Shown here one piece after another: positions 34,490 through 47,227 of a stretch of 64,000 bases of DNA. Under the pieces are notes generated by a model. That model saw nothing but the letters and a program-made list of their open reading frames with translations. It had not been told where the DNA came from and did no database searches. Both the position numbers and the translations under genes were made by a program. Source of the stretch: Panopea generosa (lineage: Eukaryota > Mollusca > Bivalvia > Adapedonta > Hiatellidae); NCBI GenBank assembly GCA_029582155.1, contig CM055901.1, forward strand, positions 25,825,657-25,889,656, read 5' to 3'. Each line of letters begins with the position of its first letter. The stretch's first letter is position 1.

Positions 34490-35670
34490 CATTTTAAGAA
34501 ATGTTATTTTTTAGTTTATAATCGAGGTATTTTTTGTACTGGAAAAATATCTAACATATCAATCAGATAATTAATCTATTTTTTTGAATTTATGGTTACA
34601 GTCACAGGCTAAACCGTTAGTGTCCCTTTTTATAAAGAACAGCATTTTGTGAGATACATATGTTTAATGTTAAGATAGGGATCTCGGATAGCATCCTGTA
34701 TAGAATGTTTGTAAGGAAATAAAGGGCATCCTTTACTTTGAAGTCAAATCGTATTTTGAAGTCACGTGATACCGATACTAAACTCGGTTTTTACATTCTG
34801 TTTGTTGCCGACTGATATGCAGTTTCAAAGTTACAATTATTGTTGGATCGAAAGACGATTGTAGGCTTCAGAGATCGAAAAATGGATCCAGACCCAAAAA
34901 TATTTATTATGGATGGGGATGAAAGGTAGACCCAATAAATTAATGAATAATGGACGCAACATTTTGAACACAAACCTTTGAGTCGGACCCAATAAAAATT
35001 ATACAAATATATTGCAACTCATATATGAATTATACAGATGTATAAAGGACTCAATATTTAATAGAGTATGTCTAAAACACATTTCCTCTGTCTATATATG
35101 TGTAGGTTAGAAACTTACGGGATTTTCTACGCCAATATAAAGTTCCGTGTTACTTGTAACCAGCTTAGATGATAGTCTATTTTTTTCGTTCCTGGAGCGA
35201 TTTCATTTGCTGAGGAAGTAAATCAGTAAAGATTGAAGGTCTTGACATTCTATGGTAAATGGAATGTTCTAATTAAAAAAAACAGATTTTTATTGGTTGA
35301 TAGTGTTTTTCTTTTTCAGTATTTATTTATTTATGTGACCTGATTACGCTATAATACAAACATATTACTTGTAATAATATGCTGCACAGAGCCTGATCAG
35401 GCTTAACCTGCCACTTATCATTTTTACAACACAATATGTAAATTCATTTATAAGTTATAAAAAGAAGAACTACAATCAGTCGTAAAAAATATACCAGCTG
35501 CTACATTTATATCAAAAATATATTTAAGTAGTATTTGACCAGTATTAAACAAAATTTCTATAATATCATGTTATACGATTTCCAATGCATTTATAATAAA
35601 GTATCCTGTTTAGGATGGTTAATTGTATTTTTATTTCTTCTGTGTTCTTCTTACACAGTGTTGTTAATGT
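34490..35670. other. 3' flank of receptor A, nothing recognised
   Basis: Contains the candidate polyadenylation signal of gene A at 34718-34723; otherwise AT-rich intronic sequence without recognisable features. Confidence 0.5.
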
Positions 35671-36045
35671 TTCAAATCAAATCATATCAAGTTTATTTAT
35701 AGTAAATAAAGGCTACTGACCCATAATACACAATACATTTGAAAATGAGTAGTTTCAGACATATTTTAATTGTAAAGGTCAACATCAACAACACTGGTTT
35801 CTGAAATGAACATTAAGTTGTATACGTTTATTGCATTTTTTTAGTTTCATAATCATCATTAGTTTCATTAATCATAAAGCATGTCTAAACGATATACATC
35901 ATATATCTCACAATAGAGTAGGAAGTGTATTTTGGTTTCGACACAGTGAGACTGACATTGTCTACACATTCTTTCGTCTCTTGGAATTTGTTGATACCTT
36001 CCTTACTCTGTTTCAATGGATAATGCACCTGCCGTAAATTGAGTA
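35671..36045 (-). pseudogene. LINE 3' end, 5'-truncated
   Basis: Minus strand: AGALSIETE, QQIPRDERMCRQCQSHCVET and HFLLYCEIYDVYRL, the zinc-knuckle-like C-terminus of a CR1/RTE-type RT protein, with a stop. The 3' end at 35671-35698 is the A/T-rich tail AAATAAACTTGATATGATTT on the minus strand. Confidence 0.75.
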
Positions 36046-36049
36046 GGCT

Positions 36050-36700
36050 AGAACTGAACGGATATATATTTTTGACATAATTTTCACATATAGTTGGTTT
36101 TAAAAGACCTATAATTACTTAATTTACTTTGAAAACGTACACTCTTTTAATCATTTTTTCTTTTTAGTTTGCCGTCAAAGTGAAGCGTATTTCATTTATA
36201 AAATTTCCAGGACTAAACCCGTGCAGTGAATGGTTGTCAAAGGCCGTAACACTATCAATATTGATATGTTATGTGTAGAACTGATTTCTTTCTAATATCT
36301 TGTATTTTGTTTCGACAAGATTGGTTGATCAGGTATCATGTCATCATATGTATGAGGGCTAACACATATGTTTAATGAAGTATAATTTAATCATTTTAGA
36401 ACAACATATGTTTTGCTCTTAACAAATATTGCATTATATTGTGTACAATTGATATTCGTTTTGTCTTGTGTTACATGAATTTTAATTTCTTTCTCTTTTT
36501 ATATTGTAATGAGTTGTCTTACTGTATGTATGTGCTCTCGGCATAGGAGAAAATAAAGAATCAAATAAAAATAAAACATGGAAACATGCGCTTTGTTAAT
36601 ATGTTATTATTCGTAGATATTAAATTGTCTTATTTTGGTGATACCCATCCCATATCACGTTGAATTGCTTGAATCCCCCATACATTTGAGGCATTAGCAA
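36050..36700. other. CTL intron, nothing recognised
   Basis: Ends with an AATAAAGAATCAAATAAAA stretch near 36553 that could be a retroelement tail; no body identified. Confidence 0.4.
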
Positions 36701-36706
36701 TAATTG

Positions 36707-37800
36707 GTACAATTTTACTGTCATCTAGCTTAGTGTATGATTCTGGTACAATTTTACTGTCATCTAGCTTAGTGTATGATTCTGGTACAATTTTACTGTC
36801 ATATAGCTTTGTGCATGATTATGGTACAATTTTACTGTCATAAAGCTTATTGTATGATTATGGTACAATTTAACTGTCATAAAGCTTAGTGTATGATTCT
36901 GGTACAATTTTACTGTCATATAGCTTTGTGCATGATTATGGTTCAATTTTACTGTCATAAAGCTTATTGTATGATTATGGTACAATTTTACTGTCATAAA
37001 GCTTATTGTATGATTATGGTGCAATTTGACTGTCATAAAGCTTATTGTATGATTATGGTACAATTTAACTGTCATACAGCTTAGTGTATGATTATGGTAC
37101 AATTTTACTGTCATATAACTTAGTGTATGATTATGTTACAATTTTACTGTCATATACCTTAGTGTATGATTATGTTACAATTTTACTGTCATATACCTTA
37201 GTGTATGATTATTGTACTATTTTACTGTCGTTTAGCTTAGTGTATGATTATGGTACCATTTTTCTGTCATATACCTTAGTGTATGATTATGGTACAATTT
37301 TAATGCCATATAGCTTATTGTTTGAATATGGTACAATTTTACTGTCGTATAGTTTATTCAGTTATTAATACTATGTCGTCTAAAGCCTAGTGTGTGGTTA
37401 TGGTACACTTTAACTGTCATATACCTTAGTATATGATAATGGTACAAGATTACTGTCATATAGCTTAGTGTATGATTATGTTACAAGTTTACTATAATTT
37501 ACTTTAGTGTATGATTATGGTACAATTTTACTGCCATATAGTTTAGTGTATGATTATGATAAACTTTAATTGTCGTATAGCTTAGTGATTGTTTATGGTG
37601 CATTTTTACTGTCATATAGCTTAGTGTGTGATTATGGTACGATTTTGCTGTCATACAGTTTATTGTTTGATTTTGGTACAATTTTAATGCCATATAGCTT
37701 AGTGTTTGAATATGGTACACTTTTACTGTCATATAGCTTATTGTTTGAATATGGTACAATTTTACTGTCGTATAGCTTATTCAGTTATTAATACTATGTC
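36707..37800. repeat. 39-bp tandem array, about 28 units
   Basis: Unit TGATTATGGTACAATTTTAC followed by TGTCATATAGCTTAGTGTA. The unit length is divisible by three, giving long but meaningless frames on both strands. The block ending CAGTTATTAATACTATGTCG occurs twice (37355 and 37778), evidence of a roughly 424-bp internal duplication. Confidence 0.96.
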
Positions 37801-37804
37801 GTAT

Positions 37805-38280
37805 GCAAACAAAAGAATGTTTAATTTGAGTTCATTATACAAAACAATTCCTAATTCTATCGCTTTATTATCGGATACAAGGTCATTTATAAAATAGAAA
37901 ACACTGTCGACTTTTTTACACCAATATTTTATACACCAATATTTTATACACACATATATGTTCATGAAAATTGGATATCTATCAAGTTCACCATACATTC
38001 CAATATTACAAGTCGATGTTTTAACGTGTATTTATCAGAACAAAACAGACTTTTATTCGGTATAACTTAAGCATATACAGTTTATTGTTATTAACACAAA
38101 CACTACAATATATGCATAGAGCAATACGAGAATGAACATACATAATATAAATACATATTGATAACTTCTAATAGGCTATAAGACATGTGAGGATAAGGTC
38201 ATGTGACAATTTATATAACAAATGGTGCAATAATTACATGAAATTATATACAAATAAATACATCGGACACACACACTCGC
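37805..38280. other. CTL intron, nothing recognised
   Basis: AT-rich; includes a small direct repeat of CACCAATATTTTATACA at about 37919-37950. Confidence 0.45.
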
Positions 38281-38284
38281 TGGA

Positions 38285-38286
<2 letters not shown>

Positions 38287-38336
<50 letters not shown>
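38287..38336. repeat. (AC)n microsatellite
   Basis: About 50 nt of CA repeats with a single interruption (ACAAAC). Confidence 0.97.
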
Positions 38337-38337
<1 letters not shown>

Positions 38338-38399
38338 TAGAAATATCATATTATTGTTTTTGTCTTTTCAGTGTCATATAATTAGAACAATGTTTCAAA

Positions 38400-40090
38400 A
38401 TTATTTGTGCGGAGACGGTGACATATATAAAGAACAGCACCACGGATAAACACATACATATGAACTACAGAGGCATTAGTCTATTATTGTGTGTGAGTAA
38501 ACATTACAGTTCGTTTATGAACAAACGTATAACTCAATTCTTTGAGCAAAACAACATACTTGCGGATGAACAAAATGGGTTTAGGAGCAACAGATCATGC
38601 GAAGATCATGTGTTTACACTAAACAGTTTAGTACGAAACAATGGTTCAGTTTTTACAGCATTTATTGACTTACGAAAATGTTTTGATTTTATCGATAGAG
38701 ACATGTTGTTTTACAAATAATTCCTTAATCATATTGACGGTAAAATATACTACTTCATAAGAAACATATGTTCCCAATCTTCGTCATGTGTTCGCTTAAA
38801 TAATGAACGTATTGAGTGGTTCTCTTGTAATACTGGTGTTAAGCAGGGATACAATATTTCACCGACATTATTTTCTATATTCGCCAATGACCTTGTCAAA
38901 GAAATAACGATATTCGTCTTTTAACCGAGTCTGAGGAAAAGTTACAGACTATGCTAGACACGCTGATGTAAAAATGGCGTGTACTGATAAACACAAACAA
39001 AGGTACATGTATGCATTTCGAATAAATTCGAGCTGCTCAAAGGAATGTGTTTAAAAAAGATGATAACATCCTAGAAACGGTTGATAGATATACGTATCTA
39101 GGAGTTATTTTCAATGACAAAAACAAATTCTCCTTCCACTTTAACGCTCTCAAAAAGGGAAAATAATTTAAAAAAAAACACAACAAATACTTTGGATTTA
39201 AATAGTATAATAAACTATTTGAATCGTGTGTTATACCAATAGTGGACTACTGTGCGTCAGTATGGGGACTGAAACGTTACCAGACAATAGACAGGGTGCA
39301 GTATCGAGCTTTACAGTACTTTCTTGGCGTACACAGATTTGTCCAGAAACTTGTGATCACTGCAAATGCAGGATGACTTCCTAGCAATTATTGGCGTTGG
39401 GTATCAGTGATTCGATACTGGAACAGACTTGTATTGTTTGATGACAATCGGCTAACCAAGCGTGATTTTAACATGGGCTATAACAAGTATAAAATAATTG
39501 GTGCAGTGTTCTGAAAACAGATATGTCCAATTGAAATCTGATAAACTATTTTGAAAATAAATATGTTATACACATAGACATCGCTAAGACTAATATAACG
39601 GAATAATACTCAAATATCTGGAAAGTAGAAGTAGCAACAGTGTAGTGTCTAAATTTCGGACTTACGTAACTTTCAAAGATACATTTTAACTACTTGAACA
39701 ATATGTGTTTGTTAATTTGAACAAACAGGAACGTTCATTGTTGGTCCAATTTAGATGTGGTATTCTACCTCTACGAGTAGAAACATGACGATATATTGGT
39801 GAGCCGCGAGTGCAAAGACTTTGCACATTTTGTAATCTACTTCAGATTGAAGATGAAAACCATTTTTAGATCCAGTACACATTTTACAATGATATTCGAG
39901 CAGTAATTTTCATTGAGCAATTTTCAAATATGTAGTTTAATTGTATGGACAATGTTGATAAATGTGTATACTTTGTCATAAACGTTCCCAAAAAAGTATC
40001 TAAATATATTGTAAAGGCTTATATGAGAAGAAGAAGTACTATACATATCCAATAACTTTCCAAACAGCCGTAAATAATATATTGTCATGT
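38400..40090 (+). pseudogene. Decayed LINE, RT and C-terminal part
   Basis: Reads HMNYRGISLLLCVSKHYSS, EQNGFRSNRSCEDHVFTLNS, FIDLRKCFDFIDRDML (RT block A), then past a stop GVKQGYNISPTLFSIFANDL. The YADD block is deleted: the frame jumps to TESEEKLQTMLDTLM. Later come YTYLGVIFNDK and the C-terminal QIEDENHF and VSKYIVKAYMRR. Several frameshifts; 5'-truncated. Confidence 0.87.
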
Positions 40091-40096
40091 ATTTAT

Positions 40097-40460
40097 TTTG
40101 TTTATGTGATCAATGACATTTTTCAATGTTATTCTTGTTTTTTTTTTGGTTAAAGGCATCTTTCAACGATCGTCTTATTTGTCTAGTCAATGCCATCCTT
40201 TCATGATCTTCTTGTTTGTGTGGCAAATGTCATCTTTTATTGATCTTCTTGATTGTCTGGTTAATGCCATTTTTCAATGTTATTCTTGTTTGTCTGGTCG
40301 ATGGCATATTTCAGTGATTTTCTTATTTCTCTAGTCAATGACATATTTCGGCGATCTTCGTCTTTATCTGGTCAATGTCATCTTTCAGTGATCTTTTTGT
40401 TTTTCTGGTTAATGGTATCTTTCAACGTTCTTCTTGTTTGTCTGGTCAATGTCATATTTA
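40097..40460. repeat. 37-bp tandem array, left part
   Basis: Repeats of TCAGTGATCTTCTTGTTTGT plus CTGGTCAATGTCATCTT. The array stops where the LINE 3' tail begins and resumes at 46205. Confidence 0.9.
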
Positions 40461-43400
40461 ATGCTAATAATAATAATAATAATAATATAGTTATTTATAG
40501 AAGGTAACACATTATGACATTATACAATCGAATTCAAGGTACACATATTTTCAATATGGCCTTCTGCAACATCGTTTAAAACAATACAATGTAATATTAC
40601 AAATTACAATGTATAAATACAACACTCAATTTAGCAAAGCATGCAAATTTACCTTTATATATGTGTACCTTTACACTATTTCATTCAAACAATAACAAAA
40701 ATCATTTATTAGGTGATTGGAGAAGGTAATTTCTATATTGACATTTAAATGAGTGAATATTTGAAATATGTCCTATAGATACTGGTATAGCATTCCATAT
40801 TAGTATACTAGTATAATTAAAGCTATTTTTTATATAATTGGTGCAAGCCTTTTGAGTAACGAGATCTTTTCTATCAACAGATCGTTAGTTATATGATGTA
40901 TTATTTGAAACTGTCAAAAGGTTTGATATATTGGGTGGTGCTATATTTTTAATAGCTTTAAAAACTATAACAGCTGTGCGGTTAAAACATCTTTTGGGAA
41001 ATGGAAGCCATTGCAATTTATTGAACATTTCTTGAGAATTTGTTTACAATGGCTTATTTAGTATTATTCTCGCTGCTCTTTACTGAGATTTATATATTGT
41101 ATTTTGTATATGTTTACCCTTTCCCCAAACAACAATAATCAAATGTTGGCATTATGTAGGCATTGTAAAACAATACTTTCATATCATATGTTAAATAATA
41201 TAATATTCTTTTAAGAAGGGCTATTTTTTAGTTTAATTTCGCACATATTTTAGTAAGCTGAGTTTTCCATGATAGGGTATTGTCTATATAAACACCTTAT
41301 AATTTCTGAGTGGTAACATTTTCTACAAACACATTGTTAATGATTAAATGTAGTTCCTTTTTATTTCTTAACTTGTATTTCGTAGCAATTACCATGCATT
41401 TTGTATGTAATGACATATTATTAGTTGTACACCATCTGGTTATTGAATTTAATCTGTCCCGGAGTTGAATTTGTATTTCTAATAAATTATTTGATGTTTC
41501 ACAAATTGTGGTATCATCAGCATAGAGATCAGTACTTCCAGTTTCAGAAATAAAAGCGATGTCGTTCATATACAAAAGAAAAAGTAGTGGTCCTAAGATA
41601 GACCCTTATGGTACGCCAGATTTTATCGGAAGCATATTTGATTTTAGACTTTTCACTCTTATTAATTGTTTTCTATTCGAGCGATATGATTGGACAGCTA
41701 ATTCGGAAAAATGGTAAAGTTTCAATTTGTGAATTAATATATCATGATCAACAAGATCGAAAGTTTTGCGTTAATTGAGAAATACAGTACCAACATAATT
41801 TCCTGAATCTACATCTTAAGCCATGTGTATATGAAATGAGTCAAAGCAGTTTGGCAAGAATGGTTTTTCCTAAATCCTGACTGCGTATCATGAATAATTT
41901 TATACTTTTTAAAATAGTCTTGTATCTGGTTTGCTATATGTCGTTAAAATATTTTTGATATTGTCGGCAATATGGATATGGGACGGTAATTATCAGGATT
42001 ATTTCTATCTCTTCCCTTGTAAATGGAAATTATAAATGCTTTCTTCAATGAATCTGGAAATATACATTGGTTTATTGGTTTATTTATAATTGATGCAAGT
42101 GCAGGAGTTATACAATCGCCACAGTATTTTAGGATTAAGGTCCAATGTCATCCAGGCCTGTAGATTTATTTATGTTAGGTTCATCTATAAGTTTTTGCGC
42201 TTCGAATGGAGTTATTTGTTTAATTTTGAATTCAATATTGCGTAATTTGGCATCAAGTTTATATTCTAATTCTGCAAATTTTCTTTGACAAGAGATGTAC
42301 TAAAAATGATATCCAATATATTTACAAAATGTTTATTTAATTTGTTCATTATACGTAGCTGTCCTGTAATATTGTGTGTGTTGATCATTAAGGTGTCTGG
42401 CATAAAAAGCCCATGTTCATTTCCTTTACCTGTACTAGCAATACTTTTAACAATTTTCCATAAGTAACTTGGACTTTTATTATCTTTAATAGCATTGTTA
42501 TAGAAATTCTTTTTTACTCTTCTTAATCAGTGATGATATTTTATTTCGTATTTGTTTGTATTCATCAAACCTTTTGTTATTGTGTACTTTATCCCTCATA
42601 CTTATTGCTTCCTTAATCTCATTCGTAAACCAACCAGGTTGGGTGTCATATTTAACTCTTTTTTTCTTTCATAGGAGCATGCTTATTAAGAACAGAATTG
42701 ATTATAGAATATAATATAGTTAGAGATCGGTTTGGATTATCAATATATTCAATAACATCAAGTGAATAGTTGGCTAAGTCACTCAACAATATAGTTGCAG
42801 TGAATTTCTTGAAACATCTGTACTTAATTGTGTCATGGAAATTTCCTTTCGATTGTATACTACCCATGTGCCGTGTAAATTAAACAGGATAGTGATCGCT
42901 AATGCTGTATACGGGCACTATAACCTCTGATATTAAATAAGACATAATTGTATATATGTGATCTAAAATATTAGAACTTGATTTACATATTCTAGTTGGT
43001 GATTTAATCATTTGTGTAAGACCAAATTTCACAATAGTGCCATTCCATCTTTTTATACTATAGTTTTTAACATTAGTATCCAATAAACAGTTGATATTGA
43101 AATCCCCAAGCATATAGGTTTTCTAGATCGAAGTGATCGACTTTATCTAATATTGATTCAAAAGACACGATCCATGATTGAATTTCATTTGGCGCTCTAT
43201 ATATGAAGTGTAGTAGAGACGGTTTACTATTTGGATATTTTATATCTATACATATTGATTCTATGTCATCGCACTCTCAATAGCAACGTCTTCGATATGG
43301 AATGTAAGACTTTCAAATACTAAAACACTTCCACCTCTTTTAATAACCCTGTCCTTACGTTCGATTTGAAAGTTGGGTATCTGTACGTTATTGTCTTCAA

Positions 43401-46204
43401 TACTTGGTGATAAAAATGTAACAATTCCCAAGATATCAGTTGAGTTACATTGAGTTAGGTGGTATTTGATTTCATCAAGTTTTGGAAGTATATGCTGTTT
43501 TTTTTATATTTGCAATGTGCAATCCCTTAGTAGTATAATTAAACATGTTTGATGTATGCAAATGAGCATATGAAGATACACTATTATCATATCCGGTTAT
43601 GAAATCAACATAATCATTAGTATAAGTATTTGGGCTGATAGTTTCATTTTCCACCGTATTATCGTTCTGACTCGGCCAATTCAATTTAACAGTATCTGAT
43701 CCTGCAGATATATTGACTGGTATGGTTCTTATAGAAGTATAAATAGCGTTATTTTGCATATATTCATTTAAAGATGATAAACAAGATTCTGGACAATATA
43801 ACGAATCCTTACATCAATAATTATCAACCTCGCATGTGTTTTGACATACAGTACTATGGGTGATCTGTTTTTCATTAATTAGCAAACTTTATCAGATGAA
43901 TAAGTACTTATAGTTTTTAATTTGACATACTCACTTTGATTCGTAAATTGGCCCACATTCTTTTGTAAACATGTATTTAAGGTTGATTCAAATTTGTTGT
44001 CTTTGCACGTAGGTTCTACACTATTACAATTAAAGCAGATATAGTTTAAAATGTTATATCTGTTACTACATATCAGCGAATGTGAGTGTTTGTCATTGCT
44101 TCCCTATCGGCGTCTTTGTAGTCTTCAATCTGCAATCGTATGGTTATAGCGACCACAATTTTCACAGTACAACTGCCTTCCGAATCCAGCTTGGCTGTTC
44201 CAGTCGATGTGGTTTCGTCTTATAGGGTGTATTATGTGCATATTACTTCCAGTTTGCTCTCCATCGGTCCGTGTGAAATTATGGCAGCCACTTTGCATTG
44301 GATTATCTATGTCACGTCCGCTTTCGGTTCGCTGTACATTTCTCTGACGGAAGTTTAATTGTCTTCGTCGCCTAGTATCACTAGCGCGATAATTGTTTCC
44401 ATTGTGAGTTTCATCCATGCGTCGGCTTTTTATTATTTCGACGACATTGTTTATTGCAACCAACGTTCTAGTGCCAAACCTGTTGAGATGTATACCATCT
44501 GGAACAAAGTAGTGCCGCACCCTACTCCCATCACCGTAGATAAAGGATTGATAAATGACCAGTCTCAACACATCTTTCCCTGACGTTGTTGTTGTACATA
44601 TATACATTTGCGTCCTGCCTGGGAGACACTGTGCATATAAATATCCTGCAAGTTTCATCAGGTACGTGCGCGACGCATCAGCTCATTTGCCGCCATTGAC
44701 GTCATTTCCGCGGACTTTTTCATATTGTTGTATGTCCATTTTATTTAGTTCATATGCAATATATATAATAATGGCTCACTGCATGTATAGTCGACATTTC
44801 TATTTAGTCCAGGACGCTTGATCCCTTTTAAGATGGAATCCCCTAAATTAAAGTCTTATCTCTATTCGGGACGCGTGATTTTGTATCATTTCAAGTTGTT
44901 TTTATTTGTGAAAAGGCATATGTCTGGCTATTATTTATCAGTTTTCTATTGCCCCTTGACATGTTAGAACGAGGCGACTGTTGTTTGCCACTTGCTACGT
45001 TAACGGTTCTTGTCGCTTTGATTTGAAAACTGGCATTGCTTTCGGTTTGTGAGATGCTGCATTGTGTGTCGTTATCGGAAGTAGGACCTGTAATCTCATC
45101 CGGCATTGACATTGATATGCGATCAGAGTTGCTTTTTTCATGAAGAGTTTTCAAATGATCAAATATTCCCTGAAGTCGCTGTTGGAGATTTACATTTTCT
45201 CTCTGTACTTCCGTTTTAATAGCAGTTTGTTTTTCCGATATCTCCTCCATAGTTTGAACTGTTGATGCATGTTGTGTCAAAAAAAGTCTTTTCATGCTTA
45301 CGATTTCATCACTAATCTGTGAAAATTTGTTGATTGTGAAAATAATGTGACAAGACATTTGGTCTTTCATTTCGGAAATTTCAGTATGTACTAACCTTAA
45401 AATGTCAACGATGTAGTTTTCTTAAGTTTGCGATGACTTATCTGTTTGATCCACTGAACTGCTTAGTTCATTTCTTTCAGTTTGAGAACTTGCGTCGATA
45501 CAGTTGATGTTGATGCATGTAGTATCATACGTTTTCACTGACTCAATTTCACTAGTCTGAACATAAATCAGATGTTTTTCCGGTCCATGTATGCACAGGG
45601 GCTACGATTATTCAGTATGCATTTCTGATGTATTTCGTGTGTTGAAATATTTAACAATCATAGTACGCACGTTTAAGTTAAAATCATCAATTGAACAATT
45701 TTCACGTGATACATTTCGTTCAATAGCAGTGAATATTTCTTGGAAAATCATCATGTAAGAACGGAGTCGTGTTTCTTCCATTTATCAAACAGGATGACCT
45801 AGTATGACACATATTCATTGTATAGTGTCCAGATTTAACCGAAGAGACTTTGTATCTAGTCTCTACCTGGTGCCCACATCTGTTAAGGTGAGGTGATTGC
45901 TTGCGTTCTCTAGTGCTGCTAGTTTCTTTTTCATAGATTTCACCTCATTAATTTCGTAGCAGCGACCTTCTGTCGAAATATTGGCACTTTTTTCTGAATC
46001 GCCAACACCGACCCTCTCCAGCAAATTATCTTGTTCTTCGGTATTATCTTCTTCTGTGCATATCATCATGAAAAATTTTGCACTAGTCGACAGAGTTTAT
46101 TATTACGATTCTTTTTTATGTTTTTATAAATTTTCGTTGAAAATAAGACTTATAATTTATAATACTTATTTAAAAAAGACATTCTATAATTTTTAACGGA
46201 GCGT
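40461..46204 (-). mobile_element. Near full-length CR1/L2-like LINE, decayed
   Basis: About 5.7 kb on the minus strand between two halves of one tandem array. 5' to 3': coiled-coil ORF1 segment (46069-44891); SGNH-esterase-like part with GDS (44835-44843) and DGIHLN (44482-44499); CCHC knuckle (CENCGRYNHTIAD then a stop in place of the last Cys, near 44125); APE endonuclease from KGLHIANI (about 43530) to LGDFN and SDHYPV (43113-42880); RT with GSILGPLLFLLYMND and YADD (41513-41524), where the PQG motif has become P-stop-G (stop at 41606-41608). It ends in a (TTA)n tail at 40487-40463. Stops show it is dead. Confidence 0.88.
44125..44860 (-). pseudogene. LINE ORF1: SGNH-esterase-like domain and zinc knuckle
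   Basis: Part of the LINE at 40461-46204. NLGDSILKGIKRPGL gives the nucleophile block GDS, and FVPDGIHLNRFGTRTL gives the D-x-x-H block of SGNH/GDSL hydrolases. A CX2CX4HX4C knuckle follows. Esterase domains in ORF1 are known for CR1-type LINEs. Frameshift and stops separate the parts. Confidence 0.72.
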
Positions 46205-46495
46205 TATTTTTCAATCTTGATCTTCTTATTTGTGTGGTCAATGTCATCTTTTAATGATCTTCTTGTTTGTATGGTCAATTACATTTTTCAATGTTATTCT
46301 TGTTTGTCTGGTCAATGGCATATTTCGGTGATCTTCGTCTTTGTCTGGTCAATGTCATCTTTCAGTGATCTGCTTGTTTTTCTGGTCAATGACATATTTC
46401 AATGATCTTCTTGTTTGCCTGGTCAATGGCATATTTCAGTGATCTTTTTTGTCTGACCAATGGCATATTTCAGTAATCTTTTTGTTTGTATGTAC
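46205..46495. repeat. 37-bp tandem array, right part
   Basis: Same unit as 40097-40460 (CTTGTTTGTCTGGTCAATG, TCATCTTTCAGTGATCT). The two parts were one array before the LINE inserted. Confidence 0.9.
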
Positions 46496-46499
46496 TGGT

Positions 46500-47220
46500 A
46501 TTAGATCGTCTTTTAAAAAGAATGGCCTGTCGGATAGTGTCTCTCTTGATTGGTAATCAAGAAAGGCTTCTCGGATTGACGAAGACACTTGAAGATTATC
46601 TGCCGGAGCATGGTTCTGCTATCAATTTATGTTTTTTTACCAATTTTGCGTGCATTCCGTATTTGATATACCGATTTTAGCCGCAACATGTCACACAATA
46701 TCTAACAGGTTCTCGTTGGAAGATTGAAATTAAGCAGACGCAGCTTGCTCTGACGTGAGAATCGCTATTGTATGTTGCAATGTTCTCTAGCATGCTTTAG
46801 TTGAGATAAAGCGTAGGGAAGATCTTCTTCCAGCTGTTTACTACGTTTTAATGTCATTTCACCGTCGAAGGATTGTAAAGTATTTTGATTTGAAGACAAT
46901 GTATTTTTATTAAGGCGGAGACACTTTGTTGCACACCGGCAATTTGAACAATGGATCGCCGCGTTACTGTTTTCGTAGGAAAAATGTTAGCATGTTGTAA
47001 TTCTTGTGGTTTTGTAACTTTCTCGATCTTGGATTTATTGCTTTTTACACTGGCTTAAGTCTGTGTTCAGAATTTCAATTGATCAATTCAATTCACCCTG
47101 GGAGGATTTTGATTTTTGTAATTGATTTTATATCAGCTTCAATACAATTTGAAGCCTGTTACTATTCATATTTTTTTTGTATATTTCCTTGGATTTTGCG
47201 AACAAAAGTCTCAAAGTAAC
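46500..47220. other. 3' flank of receptor B
   Basis: One open frame (46486-46680) contains the peptide VSLLIGNQERLLGLTKTLED but has no recognisable relative. A minus-strand AATAAA at 47039-47034 is a candidate polyadenylation signal for receptor B. Confidence 0.4.
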
Positions 47221-47227
47221 AACTATT

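Noticed and set aside
36764..37791. Long frames with repeated MTVKLYHNHTLS-like peptides
   Set aside because: The 39-bp unit is a multiple of three, so any frame without a stop stays open; the same holds on the opposite strand.
46486..46680. Open frame with LLKRMACRIVSLLIGNQERL
   Set aside because: Begins inside the 37-bp array and matches nothing I know; no splice sites that would extend it.
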